Shown here in pieces: positions 1 through 6,316 of a stretch of DNA of 6,529 nucleotides (positions within the stretch are counted from its first letter, which is position 1; the number at the start of each line of letters is the position of its first letter). The notes under the pieces are model-generated. The model was not told the origin of the DNA. It saw only the letters and a list, made by a program, of their open reading frames with translations, and made no database searches. A program made the translations under genes and the position numbers. Source of the DNA: Pseudomonadota bacterium (GTDB lineage Bacteria; Pseudomonadota; Gammaproteobacteria; Steroidobacterales; Steroidobacteraceae); the NCBI GenBank assembly GCA_021817875.1, contig JAKAFQ010000250.1, positions 1 to 6,529 of the forward strand, written 5' to 3'.

Positions 1-1
1 A

Positions 2-1045
2 GGCCTCATCCTGATGCCTTTCGGGTTCAGCCCGCGCATCGAGCACCTGGCGCTGCAGTTCTGGTTCCCGCGCATCGGCGGCGCGTCGTTCGCCGTGGCG
101 GCCTGGGCGATGATGGGTTTCTTCAACGGCATCGGCCGTACCCGTGTCAGCTTCGCGGTGGCGGCCGCCGCCGCCATCGCCAACGCGCTGTTCAACGACC
201 TGTTCATCTTCCACATGGGATGGGGGGTGGCCGGCTCGGCCTGGGCGAGCAACGTCGCGCAGGCCGTGGGATTCGCGCTGGGATTCGTGCTGTTCCTGCG
301 GGCGCCGTTCCGGGCCTCGTTCCATTCTCATCTCACCTGGCGGCCGGTCTGGCAGCGCATCCGGCGCCATCTGCGCCTGGGTCTGCCGATGGGATTGATG
401 CCGGCGGCGGACGTGCTGGGATTTTCCGTGTTCCAGATGATGCAGGTGCGCTATGGCACCGTGGCGGGCGCGGCGACCCAAATGGTCACGGTCCTGACCT
501 CCATGTGCTACATGCCGGGGATCGGCATCGCCACCGCCGCCGCGACGCTGGTGGGACAGTCGATCGGGGCGGGCGACCGCCAGTGGGCGCTGCGTCTCGG
601 CACGCGGGTGATCCTGCTCGCGGCGCTCGTGATGGGCGGTATCGGCGTGATCCTCGCCGTGTTCGGACCGTGGCTCATGCCGCTGTTTACCGCCGCTCAC
701 GACGCGGGGTCGGCCGCCGCCGCGCATCTCGGTGCGCAGCTGCTGTGGCTGGCGGCGGCATACCAGTTCTTCGACGGGCTCAACCTCGGCAGCAGCATGT
801 GCCTGCGCGGTGCCGGTGATGTCCGGATTCCGGCAGCGCTGATGTTTCCGGTGTGTTGGTTGATTTTCCTGCCGCTGGCGTACGCTCTGACCTTCGCCCC
901 GGGGCAGGGCTGGCTTCACTTCCTGCCACAGTACGGCTTGGGCGCGCGCGGCGGCTGGGGGGCCGTCATCGTCTACGTGGTGCTGCTCGGCACGGCGCTG
1001 TTCTGGCGGTGGCGATCCCGGGCGTGGCAGCGGATCCGCCTCTAG
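2..1045 (+). CDS. MATE-family multidrug/cation efflux transporter, C-terminal part (5' end outside window)
   Basis: This is an inner-membrane antiporter of the multidrug and toxic compound extrusion (MATE) family, which exports cationic drugs or metabolites in exchange for Na+ or H+. The frame is open from the first bases, so about 347 residues are seen of the roughly 450 usual for the family; the N-terminal helices lie upstream of the window. Features resembling MATE proteins include GIGRTRV after a helix, NALFNDLFIF, GVAGSAWAS, the mid-protein ATLVGQSIGAGD and the late LRGAGDVRIP loop. Long hydrophobic segments alternate with short Arg-rich loops, for example WQRIRRHLRLG, which fits the start of the second six-helix bundle. 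The ORF ends with TAG in a basic tail (WRWRSRAWQRIRL). It converges on hemN with a 20-bp gap. Substrate cannot be read from the sequence; NorM- or DinF-like placement is unresolved. The family call is firm. Confidence 0.93.
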   Translation, partial: GLILMPFGFSPRIEHLALQFWFPRIGGASFAVAAWAMMGFFNGIGRTRVSFAVAAAAAIANALFNDLFIFHMGWGVAGSAWASNVAQAVGFALGFVLFLRAPFRASFHSHLTWRPVWQRIRRHLRLGLPMGLMPAADVLGFSVFQMMQVRYGTVAGAATQMVTVLTSMCYMPGIGIATAAATLVGQSIGAGDRQWALRLGTRVILLAALVMGGIGVILAVFGPWLMPLFTAAHDAGSAAAAHLGAQLLWLAAAYQFFDGLNLGSSMCLRGAGDVRIPAALMFPVCWLIFLPLAYALTFAPGQGWLHFLPQYGLGARGGWGAVIVYVVLLGTALFWRWRSRAWQRIRL

Positions 1046-1065
1046 CGCCGGCCCCGGCCCGCGGG

Positions 1066-2460
1066 TCACACCACCTTGGAATAGCGCGGGGCCGTGCTCT
1101 CGGTCCCGGGGGCCTGCAGATACCGATCGAAGCACATGGCGATGAGGCGCAGCAGCAGTTGTCCGCGTGGCGTCGCCTCGATCGCCGCCGGACCGAGCCG
1201 GACCAGGCCGTCGGCGGCGAGGGGCGCGAGCTTGTGCAGCGCCTCGGCGAAATAACGGCTGAACTCGATGCCGTATCGGGACTCCACGGCCGGGAGGTCG
1301 ATCCTGCCCTGGCACATGAGGCGCTGGATGACCTCGGCCCGCAGCCTGTCGTCCTCATCGAGCGTCAGGCCCCGGAGCACGGCCAGCTTTCCGGCGTCGA
1401 TCGCCGTCTCCCATGCCGGCAGGTCACGGTGGTTCTGGCTGAAGCTGGCGCCGATGTGGCTGATGGCGCTCACACCGAGCCCGAGCAGATCGCAGTCGGC
1501 ATGGGTGGTATAGCCCATGAAGTTGCGGTGCAGTCCGCCGGCCTGCTGGGAGCGGGCGAGATCGTCGGACGGCAGCGCGAAGTGGTCCATGCCGATGTAG
1601 CGGTAGCCGGCGGCCGAAAGCCGCTCGATGGAGAGTTGCAGCAGCCGGATGCGGGTCTCGGGGTGGGGCAGGAAGGTGGCGTCGAGCTGGCGCTGCGGCT
1701 TGAACAGCTCCGGCAGATGCGCATAGCCGTAGACCGCCAGCCGGTCGGGCCGCGCCCCGACGATCGTGCCCAGCGTCTCATCGAAGCCCTCGGGCGTCTG
1801 CAAGGGCAGGCCGTAGATCAGATCCACGTTGACCGAGCGCATGCCGCTTGCGCGGCAGGCCTCGATCACCGCCAAGGTCTCGTCCACGGTCTGGATGCGA
1901 TTGACGGCCCTCTGCACCTGCGGATCGAAGTCCTGCACGCCGAGGCTGGCGCGATTGAAGCCGAGGGCCGCCAGCGCCGCGATATCATCCGGTCGAACCG
2001 TGCGCGGATCGAGCTCGATGGAAAAATCCCGCTCGGGGCGCGTGCTGAGGCGGAACTGGCGCGCCAGCGCATCGACGAGCCTGCCGATCTGTGCCGGGCG
2101 GAAAAAATTGGGCGTGCCGCCGCCCAGATGCATCTGCACCACCTCCCGGCCCCGCTCGAACAGCGGTCCGAGCAGCGCCGCTTCCGCCAGCAACCGCTCC
2201 AGATACCGCTCGCCCCGGGCCGCATCGCGCGTGATGACCCGGTTGCAGCCGCAGTAGAAGCACGGGCTGACACAGAAGGGCATGTGCGCGTAGATCGAGA
2301 GCGTTCGCGCGGCGGCATTGCTCAGCCGTATGTGCTCGCGCAGCTGTGCTGCACCGAAAGACGGCTGAAACTGCGGTGCCGTCGGGTAGGAGGTATAACG
2401 CGGCCCGGGCCGGTCGTAACGGCGCAGGAGTTCGCGGTCGAAGGGCAGGGTATCGTTCAT
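1066..2460 (-). CDS. hemN: Oxygen-independent coproporphyrinogen III oxidase (radical SAM)
   Basis: This cytoplasmic enzyme decarboxylates two propionate side chains of coproporphyrinogen III to give protoporphyrinogen IX without O2, so it serves haem synthesis under anaerobic or microaerobic conditions. The protein has 464 residues, close to the 457 of E. coli HemN. The N-terminus RRYDRPGPRYTSYPTAPQF is typical of true HemN. The 4Fe-4S/SAM motif is C63-x3-C67-x2-C70-x-C72 (CVSPCFYCGCN), including the fourth cysteine found in HemN but not in HemW-type homologues. GGGTPNFF and the radical-SAM barrel motifs DLIYGLPLQTPEGF and YGYAHLPELFKPQRQ follow. ATG at 2460 is the first start in the frame and places the conserved N-terminus correctly, although no good Shine-Dalgarno precedes it. 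The gene diverges from the rhomboid gene. Many hemN genes are controlled by FNR/Anr; only a weak candidate dyad is seen here (2534-2547). I see no truncation or missing key residue. Confidence 0.97.
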   Translation of the reverse strand: MNDTLPFDRELLRRYDRPGPRYTSYPTAPQFQPSFGAAQLREHIRLSNAAARTLSIYAHMPFCVSPCFYCGCNRVITRDAARGERYLERLLAEAALLGPLFERGREVVQMHLGGGTPNFFRPAQIGRLVDALARQFRLSTRPERDFSIELDPRTVRPDDIAALAALGFNRASLGVQDFDPQVQRAVNRIQTVDETLAVIEACRASGMRSVNVDLIYGLPLQTPEGFDETLGTIVGARPDRLAVYGYAHLPELFKPQRQLDATFLPHPETRIRLLQLSIERLSAAGYRYIGMDHFALPSDDLARSQQAGGLHRNFMGYTTHADCDLLGLGVSAISHIGASFSQNHRDLPAWETAIDAGKLAVLRGLTLDEDDRLRAEVIQRLMCQGRIDLPAVESRYGIEFSRYFAEALHKLAPLAADGLVRLGPAAIEATPRGQLLLRLIAMCFDRYLQAPGTESTAPRYSKVV

Positions 2461-2786
2461 CCGGGTGCGCAGAGACGGCGCGGGGCTGCGTTTCAGCAGC
2501 GTCCCACCGCAACCGGCGGTGGAACATACGTAGTTTACGCGGGTTAAGATGGCCGTACCACCATGCTGCGCCCCTTCTCGGCTGCGATTCCTGCACTCGT
2601 CCCACCGCCGGCGGTCCCGACCGCCCGGGGGTTCGGGGCGCGGGCGTGCGGCTGCGGTGCGAGCCGCGTGCCTCGCCCGCGGCCCGCCCGGGGATTGCCG
2701 TGTCCCGATGCGCCGTCCGGTGAAATGGTGGTGAGGTCTCTCGGGGCGATGCGCTGGGCGTGGCCGTCGGGATCCGTCGCCGGGTG
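2461..2786. other. Divergent intergenic region between hemN and the rhomboid gene
   Basis: These 326 bp separate two divergent genes and should hold both promoters. The stretch 2520-2550 is the only relatively AT-rich patch and is the likeliest promoter area. On the minus strand TATGTT (2528-2523) is a 4/6 match to a -10 box, but no convincing -35 lies at the right distance. The rest is extremely GC-rich and contains an imperfect hairpin (2639-2681). Short open frames cross it (for example 2563-2787), but their composition looks like GC-rich background and they resemble no protein I know. I assign no gene here. Confidence 0.6.
2639..2681. repeat. GC-rich two-part imperfect inverted repeat
   Basis: An outer 8-bp arm (2639-2646 with 2674-2681, CGCGGGCG/CGCCCGCG) encloses an inner 6-bp arm, GCGGCT (2648-2653) with AGCCGC (2662-2667), and an 8-nt loop (2654-2661). 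A 6-nt asymmetric bulge (2668-2673) lies on one side, opposite a single base at 2647. It lies about 105 bp upstream of the rhomboid ATG, so it could fold in that transcript's leader. No T-run follows on either strand, so it is not a classical intrinsic terminator. In such GC-rich DNA some inverted repeats arise by chance; function is unknown. Confidence 0.4.
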
Positions 2787-3662
2787 ATGGAGCCGGAGGT
2801 CGAGGTCTACCGATCCTCTCGCCGCGCCGGCTGCGACGACCGCTCCTTCATGCTCGGCGCCGTCGGCATCGCCAACCGTGTGGTCGCGTACGACGGCGCT
2901 TTTCTGCTGCAGGTGGCCGACAGCGATGTGTCGCGGGCCATGGCGCACCTGGCCCGGTACGAGCTCGAGAATCGTCCCGTGGAGCCATCACCGCCGTCGA
3001 TGCGGCGCTATCCCAACGCCTGGGTGGGCTGCGTGTGCTACGGCGCGTGGCTGTTGGGTGTCGCTTACGTGATCTCCAACGGCCTGGTGCGTCTCGACGC
3101 GTTTGCGCGAGGCGATCTGTACGGGGCGGGCGTGCAGAGCGGGCAGTGGTGGCGCGCTTGGACCGCTCTGACGCTGCATCTGAGCGGTGTCCACCTCGCG
3201 GGCAACCTGCTCGGGGGGATCTGGTTCGGGTATCTCGCCGGCCAGCAGTTCGGCGCCGGCACTGCCTGGCTGCTCATCGTCGCCGGTGGAGGGCTGGCCA
3301 ACCTGGTGGAGGGGCTCGCCGCGCCGCCCGGGTACCGTTCCGCCGGCGCGTCGACCGCGGTGTTCGCCGCGCTCGGCCTGATGGCGGCGCATACCTGGCG
3401 GCTGGGAGCGGCCGGTTCACAGGGCTGGCTGCGCCGCTGGGCGCCGCTCGGCGCCGGGGTGGTGCTGCTCGCCTGGCTGGGGACCGCCGGGAAGCACACC
3501 GACGTGATGGCGCATCTGCTGGGTTTCGGCTTCGGGGGTGTGTTCGGCTGGTCGGTCGCCCAGCCGAGGATCGATCACCTGCTCGTGCGGCTGCCCCAGT
3601 GGCTCACAGGCCTCGTGGCCATGGCGGTCATGGCCGCGGCCTGGGGCTTTGCGCTGCAGTGA
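2787..3662 (+). CDS. Rhomboid-family intramembrane serine protease with N-terminal DUF2007-like domain
   Basis: This is a polytopic inner-membrane protease that cleaves transmembrane segments of membrane proteins. With the ATG start it has 291 residues. Residues about 4-62 form a soluble alpha/beta module (VEVYRSS...AVGIANRVV...FLLQVADSDVSRAMAHLARYELEN) that resembles the DUF2007 or 'putative signal transducing' fold by pattern. Residues about 78-290 are the rhomboid core. The GQWWRAWT loop is present, followed by H131-x4-H136-x3-N140 in helix 2, which matches GlpG H145/H150/N154. The catalytic serine S189 sits in GASTAVFA and the catalytic histidine H243 in HTDVMAHLLGFGFG. Thus the Ser-His dyad is intact. 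GTG at 2760 and GTG at 2784 are alternative in-frame starts. ATG 2787 was preferred because the conserved module begins right after it, but no start has a clear Shine-Dalgarno. The substrate is unknown. The gene converges on the lipoprotein gene. Confidence 0.93.
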   Translation: MEPEVEVYRSSRRAGCDDRSFMLGAVGIANRVVAYDGAFLLQVADSDVSRAMAHLARYELENRPVEPSPPSMRRYPNAWVGCVCYGAWLLGVAYVISNGLVRLDAFARGDLYGAGVQSGQWWRAWTALTLHLSGVHLAGNLLGGIWFGYLAGQQFGAGTAWLLIVAGGGLANLVEGLAAPPGYRSAGASTAVFAALGLMAAHTWRLGAAGSQGWLRRWAPLGAGVVLLAWLGTAGKHTDVMAHLLGFGFGGVFGWSVAQPRIDHLLVRLPQWLTGLVAMAVMAAAWGFALQ

Positions 3663-3716
3663 CCGGCCAGGGGTCCCTGCGGCACCGGGCGGCGGACGTG
3701 CCCGCGCAGTGCCTCG

Positions 3717-3740
3717 GGTGCCGGGCGTGCGGCCGGCACC
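3717..3740. terminator. Palindrome between convergent genes, possible bidirectional transcription stop
   Basis: GGTGCCGG (3717-3724) and CCGGCACC (3733-3740) form a perfect 8-bp inverted repeat around an 8-nt loop. It sits between the rhomboid stop (3662) and the lipoprotein stop (3744), where a shared terminator is expected. No T-tract follows in either direction, so intrinsic termination is not shown by sequence; it may only protect 3' ends. A shorter alternative hairpin, GGCCG/CGGCC (3731-3744), overlaps it. Confidence 0.4.
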
Positions 3741-3743
3741 GGC

Positions 3744-4463
3744 CTAATCGCTCGTCGGCAGTACAGCGGAAGGTGTCTGCCGCGTGCGCTGGTACCGCAG
3801 CGTCAGCACGGCGTCGATTCCCTGGCCGTGCAGTTGCACCGAAACCACCAGTCTGCCACCGGGCGCGAGGCCAAAGCTTTGCGTGAGCACCGGCCCCCAA
3901 AGCGGCTGGGTGTCGATGATGAAGTGGCGGCCTTTCCAGCCGCAGGTCTGCTCCGCGCTCGCCTCGCCCAATTCCACGGCCGTCTCGACCCCGGGCGAGT
4001 ACTGCTGTGACCCGTTCTCGGAAGTGACCCGGAAGGAGCCCGGTGCCACCGAGATCCGCAGGTAGCCGCCCGGCACATTGGCGAGGAACTCCCGCACCAG
4101 GGCCGCACCCGGCAGCGGGGCGCCGGCCGGGACCGCGGGGGCGGCCGCCCGCCGGTCCGAACGGTGGCCGGCTCCGGGGGCTTCGTCGGAATCGCCTGGA
4201 CGCTGGTCCGGTCTGCGCCCGGCGAGACGGCCGAAAGTGTCTGCCGGCCGCGCATGTTGTCGCACGTGATGTGCCTTGTCGATCTGCGCCTGCAGGCGCG
4301 CCGCGGTCTGGGCGATGTCGCCGCTGGCGACCGGGTCGAGCGCCCAGTTCCCGCTCAGCGCGACCCCGGGCGGTGCCGTGACGGCCAGCCGCTGCGAGGC
4401 ACAGCCCGTGAGGCTGATCGCGAGCAACGCGGCCAGTGGAAGCAGTCGGGCTCGGCTCGGCAT
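3744..4463 (-). CDS. Predicted outer-membrane lipoprotein of unknown function
   Basis: The product has 239 residues and starts with a lipoprotein signal peptide: basic MPSRAR, a hydrophobic core LLPLAALLAIS, and the lipobox L18-T-G-C21. Cys21 would be lipidated after signal peptidase II cleavage. Residue +2 is Ala rather than Asp, which by the E. coli Lol rule predicts transfer to the outer membrane. Residues about 36-63 (LSGNWALDPVASGDIAQ...) precede a low-complexity charged, Pro/Arg/Ala-rich linker (about 64-117). A conserved-looking beta-rich C-terminal domain follows (REFLANVPGGYLRISVAPGS, then TCGWKGRHFIID and GGRLVVSVQL). I do not recognise a named family or catalytic motif. An AGGCGA a few bases upstream of ATG 4463 may serve as a Shine-Dalgarno. 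The gene lies 57 bp downstream of eda on the same strand, so it may be cotranscribed. The signal peptide supports it as real; the function is not known. Confidence 0.8.
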   Translation of the reverse strand: MPSRARLLPLAALLAISLTGCASQRLAVTAPPGVALSGNWALDPVASGDIAQTAARLQAQIDKAHHVRQHARPADTFGRLAGRRPDQRPGDSDEAPGAGHRSDRRAAAPAVPAGAPLPGAALVREFLANVPGGYLRISVAPGSFRVTSENGSQQYSPGVETAVELGEASAEQTCGWKGRHFIIDTQPLWGPVLTQSFGLAPGGRLVVSVQLHGQGIDAVLTLRYQRTRQTPSAVLPTSD

Positions 4464-4520
4464 GGTGTGTCGCCTGGCGGGCTTGGGGAACGGATGGGCG
4501 ATTCGACGGTGTGCAACCGC

Positions 4521-5156
4521 TTAAGTTCTCGAGTCCGCGGCCAGCGCCGCCAGGGCCTCGATCCGCCGCCAGTCGCGTGCGGCGAGCGCTTCGGCCGGGG
4601 CGAGCCACGAGCCGCCTGCGCACAGGACGTTGGGCAGCTCGAGATACGACCTGAGTGTACCCTGCGTGATACCGCCCGTCGGGCAGAATCGCGCCTGGGG
4701 AAACGGACCGGCGAACGCCTTGAGGAGTGCCGTGCCGCCTGCCGCAGCGGCGGGAAAAAACTTGAAGCAGTGATAACCGAGCCCCAGACCCGCCATCAGC
4801 TCCGAGGCGGTCGCGATCGCCGGCAGATAGGCGATGGGCGCGTGCAGGCCCGCCTCGAGCAGTGCCGGAGTGGCGCCCGGGGAAATCGCGAATGTCGCGC
4901 CTGCCTGGGCGGCGGCACGCAGGTCGGCCTCGGACAGCACCGTCCCGGCACCGACCGTGATTTCCGGCACCTCACGTGCGATCGCCTCGATCGCCTCGAG
5001 GGCCGCGGGGCTGCGTAGCGTGACCTCGATGACTCGGATGCCGCCGCGGACGAAGGCCCGGGCCAGTGCCGGCGCGAGTGTCGCATCCTCGAGGCCGACC
5101 ACCGGCATGACGGGGGAGCGCTTCAGGACCCGCTCGATGTCCGCTCGATGCTGCAT
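4521..5156 (-). CDS. eda: 2-dehydro-3-deoxy-phosphogluconate (KDPG) aldolase / 4-hydroxy-2-oxoglutarate aldolase
   Basis: This cytoplasmic class I aldolase splits KDPG into pyruvate and glyceraldehyde 3-phosphate in the Entner-Doudoroff pathway; family members also cleave 4-hydroxy-2-oxoglutarate. The frame aligns along its length with E. coli Eda (213 aa). E44 and R48 (IRVIEVTLR) match the catalytic Glu45 and substrate-binding Arg49. T72 lies in VGAGTVL, FAISPG follows, and the Schiff-base lysine K132 is in FKFFPA. The phosphate-binding RFCPTGGI and the VLCAGGSWLAP signature are present. The usual Glu after FFPA is Ala here, a variation in a non-catalytic position. The frame stays open upstream to an ATG at 5261, but that start would overlap ldcA and add 35 Pro/Arg-rich residues without family match. 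ATG 5156 gives 211 residues and was chosen, though its Shine-Dalgarno is weak. No edd, zwf or pgl lies in the window. It sits between ldcA and the lipoprotein gene on the same strand. Confidence 0.96.
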   Translation of the reverse strand: MQHRADIERVLKRSPVMPVVGLEDATLAPALARAFVRGGIRVIEVTLRSPAALEAIEAIAREVPEITVGAGTVLSEADLRAAAQAGATFAISPGATPALLEAGLHAPIAYLPAIATASELMAGLGLGYHCFKFFPAAAAGGTALLKAFAGPFPQARFCPTGGITQGTLRSYLELPNVLCAGGSWLAPAEALAARDWRRIEALAALAADSRT

Positions 5157-5247
5157 GGGGCTCGCAATCAGGGGTTGAACCGGCGGTATCCTGAAGGAAA
5201 CCGGGCCATTGCGGAAGCGCCTCGGGGAACTGCCGTTCAGAGAGCCT

Positions 5248-6153
5248 TCAGCGGGCGGCACTCTCGAGAAAGCTCAGGCGGCGTGCGCCGGCCTCGAGCC
5301 GCACCCGGACCCCGAGCGGCACCGGTTCGTTGCGCTCGCCATGCCCGATGGGAAAGCCCGCCGCGCACGGCAGGCCGGTGGCCGCCGCGAGGTCCCGCAG
5401 AACCTCGCCGCTGGTGTAGCCGGCATCGCGCTCCTCGCAGCCGGTGAACGAGCCGAGGACGATGCCGCGGATGCGGCGGAAGATCCCGGCCAGACCGAGG
5501 TGGGTCCACATGCGATCCAGCCGGTACGGCCGCTCGCCGACGTCCTCGAGCAGCAGGACCGCCCCATCGAGCGCTGGCAGGAAGGGCGTCCCGAGCAGCC
5601 GCGTCAGGACCGCGAGATTGCCGCCGAGCAGCGGTCCTTCGACCACACCGTCGACGTACGTTTCCGTCCCCTGCAGGGGCGGGGCGGGCGAGGGGGTTTC
5701 CAGCAGCGAGAACAGCCGCTCGTGGACCGGCGCGCCGAGCTTGCCGAGCTGGGTCAGAACCGGTCCGTGAATGCTGACCTGACCTTCACGCTGCAGCCAG
5801 GCATGGATGGCGACGATGTCCGAGAAACCGATCAGCGGTTTCGCCGACAGCGACACCCGATCGAGACCGGCGAGCAGCCGCAGTGCGCCATACCCGCCGC
5901 GGGCGCAGAACACGCCCTTCACCTGCGGGTCGGCCAGGGCGGCCGAAAGCTCGGCGAGGCGTCGCACGTCGCTGCCCGCGAGGTAGCGCTGGCGGGAGAG
6001 TATTCCCGAGTCGTAATGGACGCGGTAGCGATCGGCGATCGCCGCCACTCCCGCCTCGAACGCGGCACGATCGAAAGGTCCCGCCGGCGCAACCACGGCG
6101 ACCCGGTCGCCGGGACGCACGGCAGGATAGGCACGAAATGACGAGGCCAGCAT
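5248..6153 (-). CDS. ldcA: LD-carboxypeptidase, peptidase family S66 (muramoyltetrapeptide carboxypeptidase)
   Basis: This cytoplasmic serine peptidase removes the terminal D-Ala from murein tetrapeptides taken up during cell-wall recycling, making tripeptides that can be re-ligated to UDP-MurNAc. The 301 residues match the usual family length of about 300. The N-terminal domain opens with the family pattern PGDRVAVVAPAGPFD and carries CARGGYGALRLL. The nucleophile is S111 in LIGFSDI, followed by HGPVLTQLG and the linker motif GPLLGGNLAVLTRLLGT. E203 lies in LLLEDVGERPYRLDRM and the catalytic histidine H271 in GFPIGHG. The Ser-Glu-His triad of the family (E. coli S106/E200/H270) is therefore complete. 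No signal peptide is present, as expected. ATG 6153 places PGDRV at the usual distance from the N-terminus; no strong Shine-Dalgarno is seen. The gene diverges from the kdp operon and is first in a possible ldcA-eda-lipoprotein transcription unit. Confidence 0.95.
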   Translation of the reverse strand: MLASSFRAYPAVRPGDRVAVVAPAGPFDRAAFEAGVAAIADRYRVHYDSGILSRQRYLAGSDVRRLAELSAALADPQVKGVFCARGGYGALRLLAGLDRVSLSAKPLIGFSDIVAIHAWLQREGQVSIHGPVLTQLGKLGAPVHERLFSLLETPSPAPPLQGTETYVDGVVEGPLLGGNLAVLTRLLGTPFLPALDGAVLLLEDVGERPYRLDRMWTHLGLAGIFRRIRGIVLGSFTGCEERDAGYTSGEVLRDLAAATGLPCAAGFPIGHGERNEPVPLGVRVRLEAGARRLSFLESAAR

Positions 6154-6206
6154 GCGGCACCAGGATTTACCGTGACTCGACGGCGTTGTCCAGGCTCGTC
6201 TGTGCC

Positions 6207-6245
6207 GCCGGTGTCCCGGATTTCTTACCCGCTCCTCACACCGGC
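6207..6245. promoter_or_regulatory. Spaced inverted repeat in the ldcA-kdp divergent region, candidate operator
   Basis: GCCGGTGT (6207-6214) is repeated in perfect inverted form as ACACCGGC (6238-6245), with a 23-nt spacer that includes the T-rich GGATTTCTTACCC. The half-site centres lie 31 bp apart, about three helical turns, so both arms face the same side of the DNA. The position between two divergent genes suits a regulator site, for instance one for potassium or envelope stress, or a leader hairpin. The arms do not match a regulator consensus that I can name, and chance is possible in GC-rich DNA. Confidence 0.35.
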
Positions 6246-6274
6246 CGGGCTAGCGTGGGTCGCATCGTGCGGTC

Positions 6275-6310
6275 GAAGAGGCCTGGCCGAAGAGACCTGG
6301 CCGAGGAGGA
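6275..6310 (+). repeat. 14-bp tandem repeat (2.5 copies) that runs into the ribosome binding site of the kdp leader ORF
   Basis: GAAGAGGCCTGGCC (6275-6288) is followed directly by GAAGAGACCTGGCC (6289-6302), which differs at one base, and then by GAGGAGGA (6303-6310), a partial third unit. Each unit begins with a purine block resembling a Shine-Dalgarno, and the third contains the real one, GAGGAGG (6303-6309), 7 nt before GTG 6317. It looks like local duplication of the ribosome-binding region. Effect on expression is unknown. Confidence 0.75.
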
Positions 6311-6316
6311 GCGGAC

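Noticed and set aside
853..2547. 564-codon open frame on + opposite hemN
   Set aside because: It is antisense to an unmistakable hemN. Long stop-free antisense frames are expected in very GC-rich genes, and the translation resembles no protein.
2563..2787. 74-codon open frame on + whose TGA overlaps the rhomboid ATG (TGATG)
   Set aside because: The overlap is suggestive, but there is no Shine-Dalgarno, the composition is Pro/Arg/Ala-rich background and no domain or membrane segment is visible.
4064..4275. Possible frameshift in the middle of the lipoprotein gene, because the residues turn charged and low in complexity
   Set aside because: Both flanks stay in one frame and neither alternative frame gives a better protein, so a low-complexity linker is the simpler explanation.
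4164..5018. 284-codon open frame on + opposite the lipoprotein gene and eda
   Set aside because: It covers the reverse strand of well-supported eda, with Arg/Gly-rich composition and no motifs.
5184..5203. Small hairpin with one mismatch between ldcA and eda
   Set aside because: An 8-position stem with an internal mismatch and no T-tract is too weak to call a terminator or attenuator.
5157..5261. N-terminal extension of eda to the upstream ATG
   Set aside because: The 35 extra residues do not match the family, would overlap ldcA, and the ATG at 5156 gives the usual Eda length.
5209..6141. 310-codon open frame on + opposite ldcA
   Set aside because: ldcA on the other strand has the complete catalytic triad; this frame is its antisense shadow.
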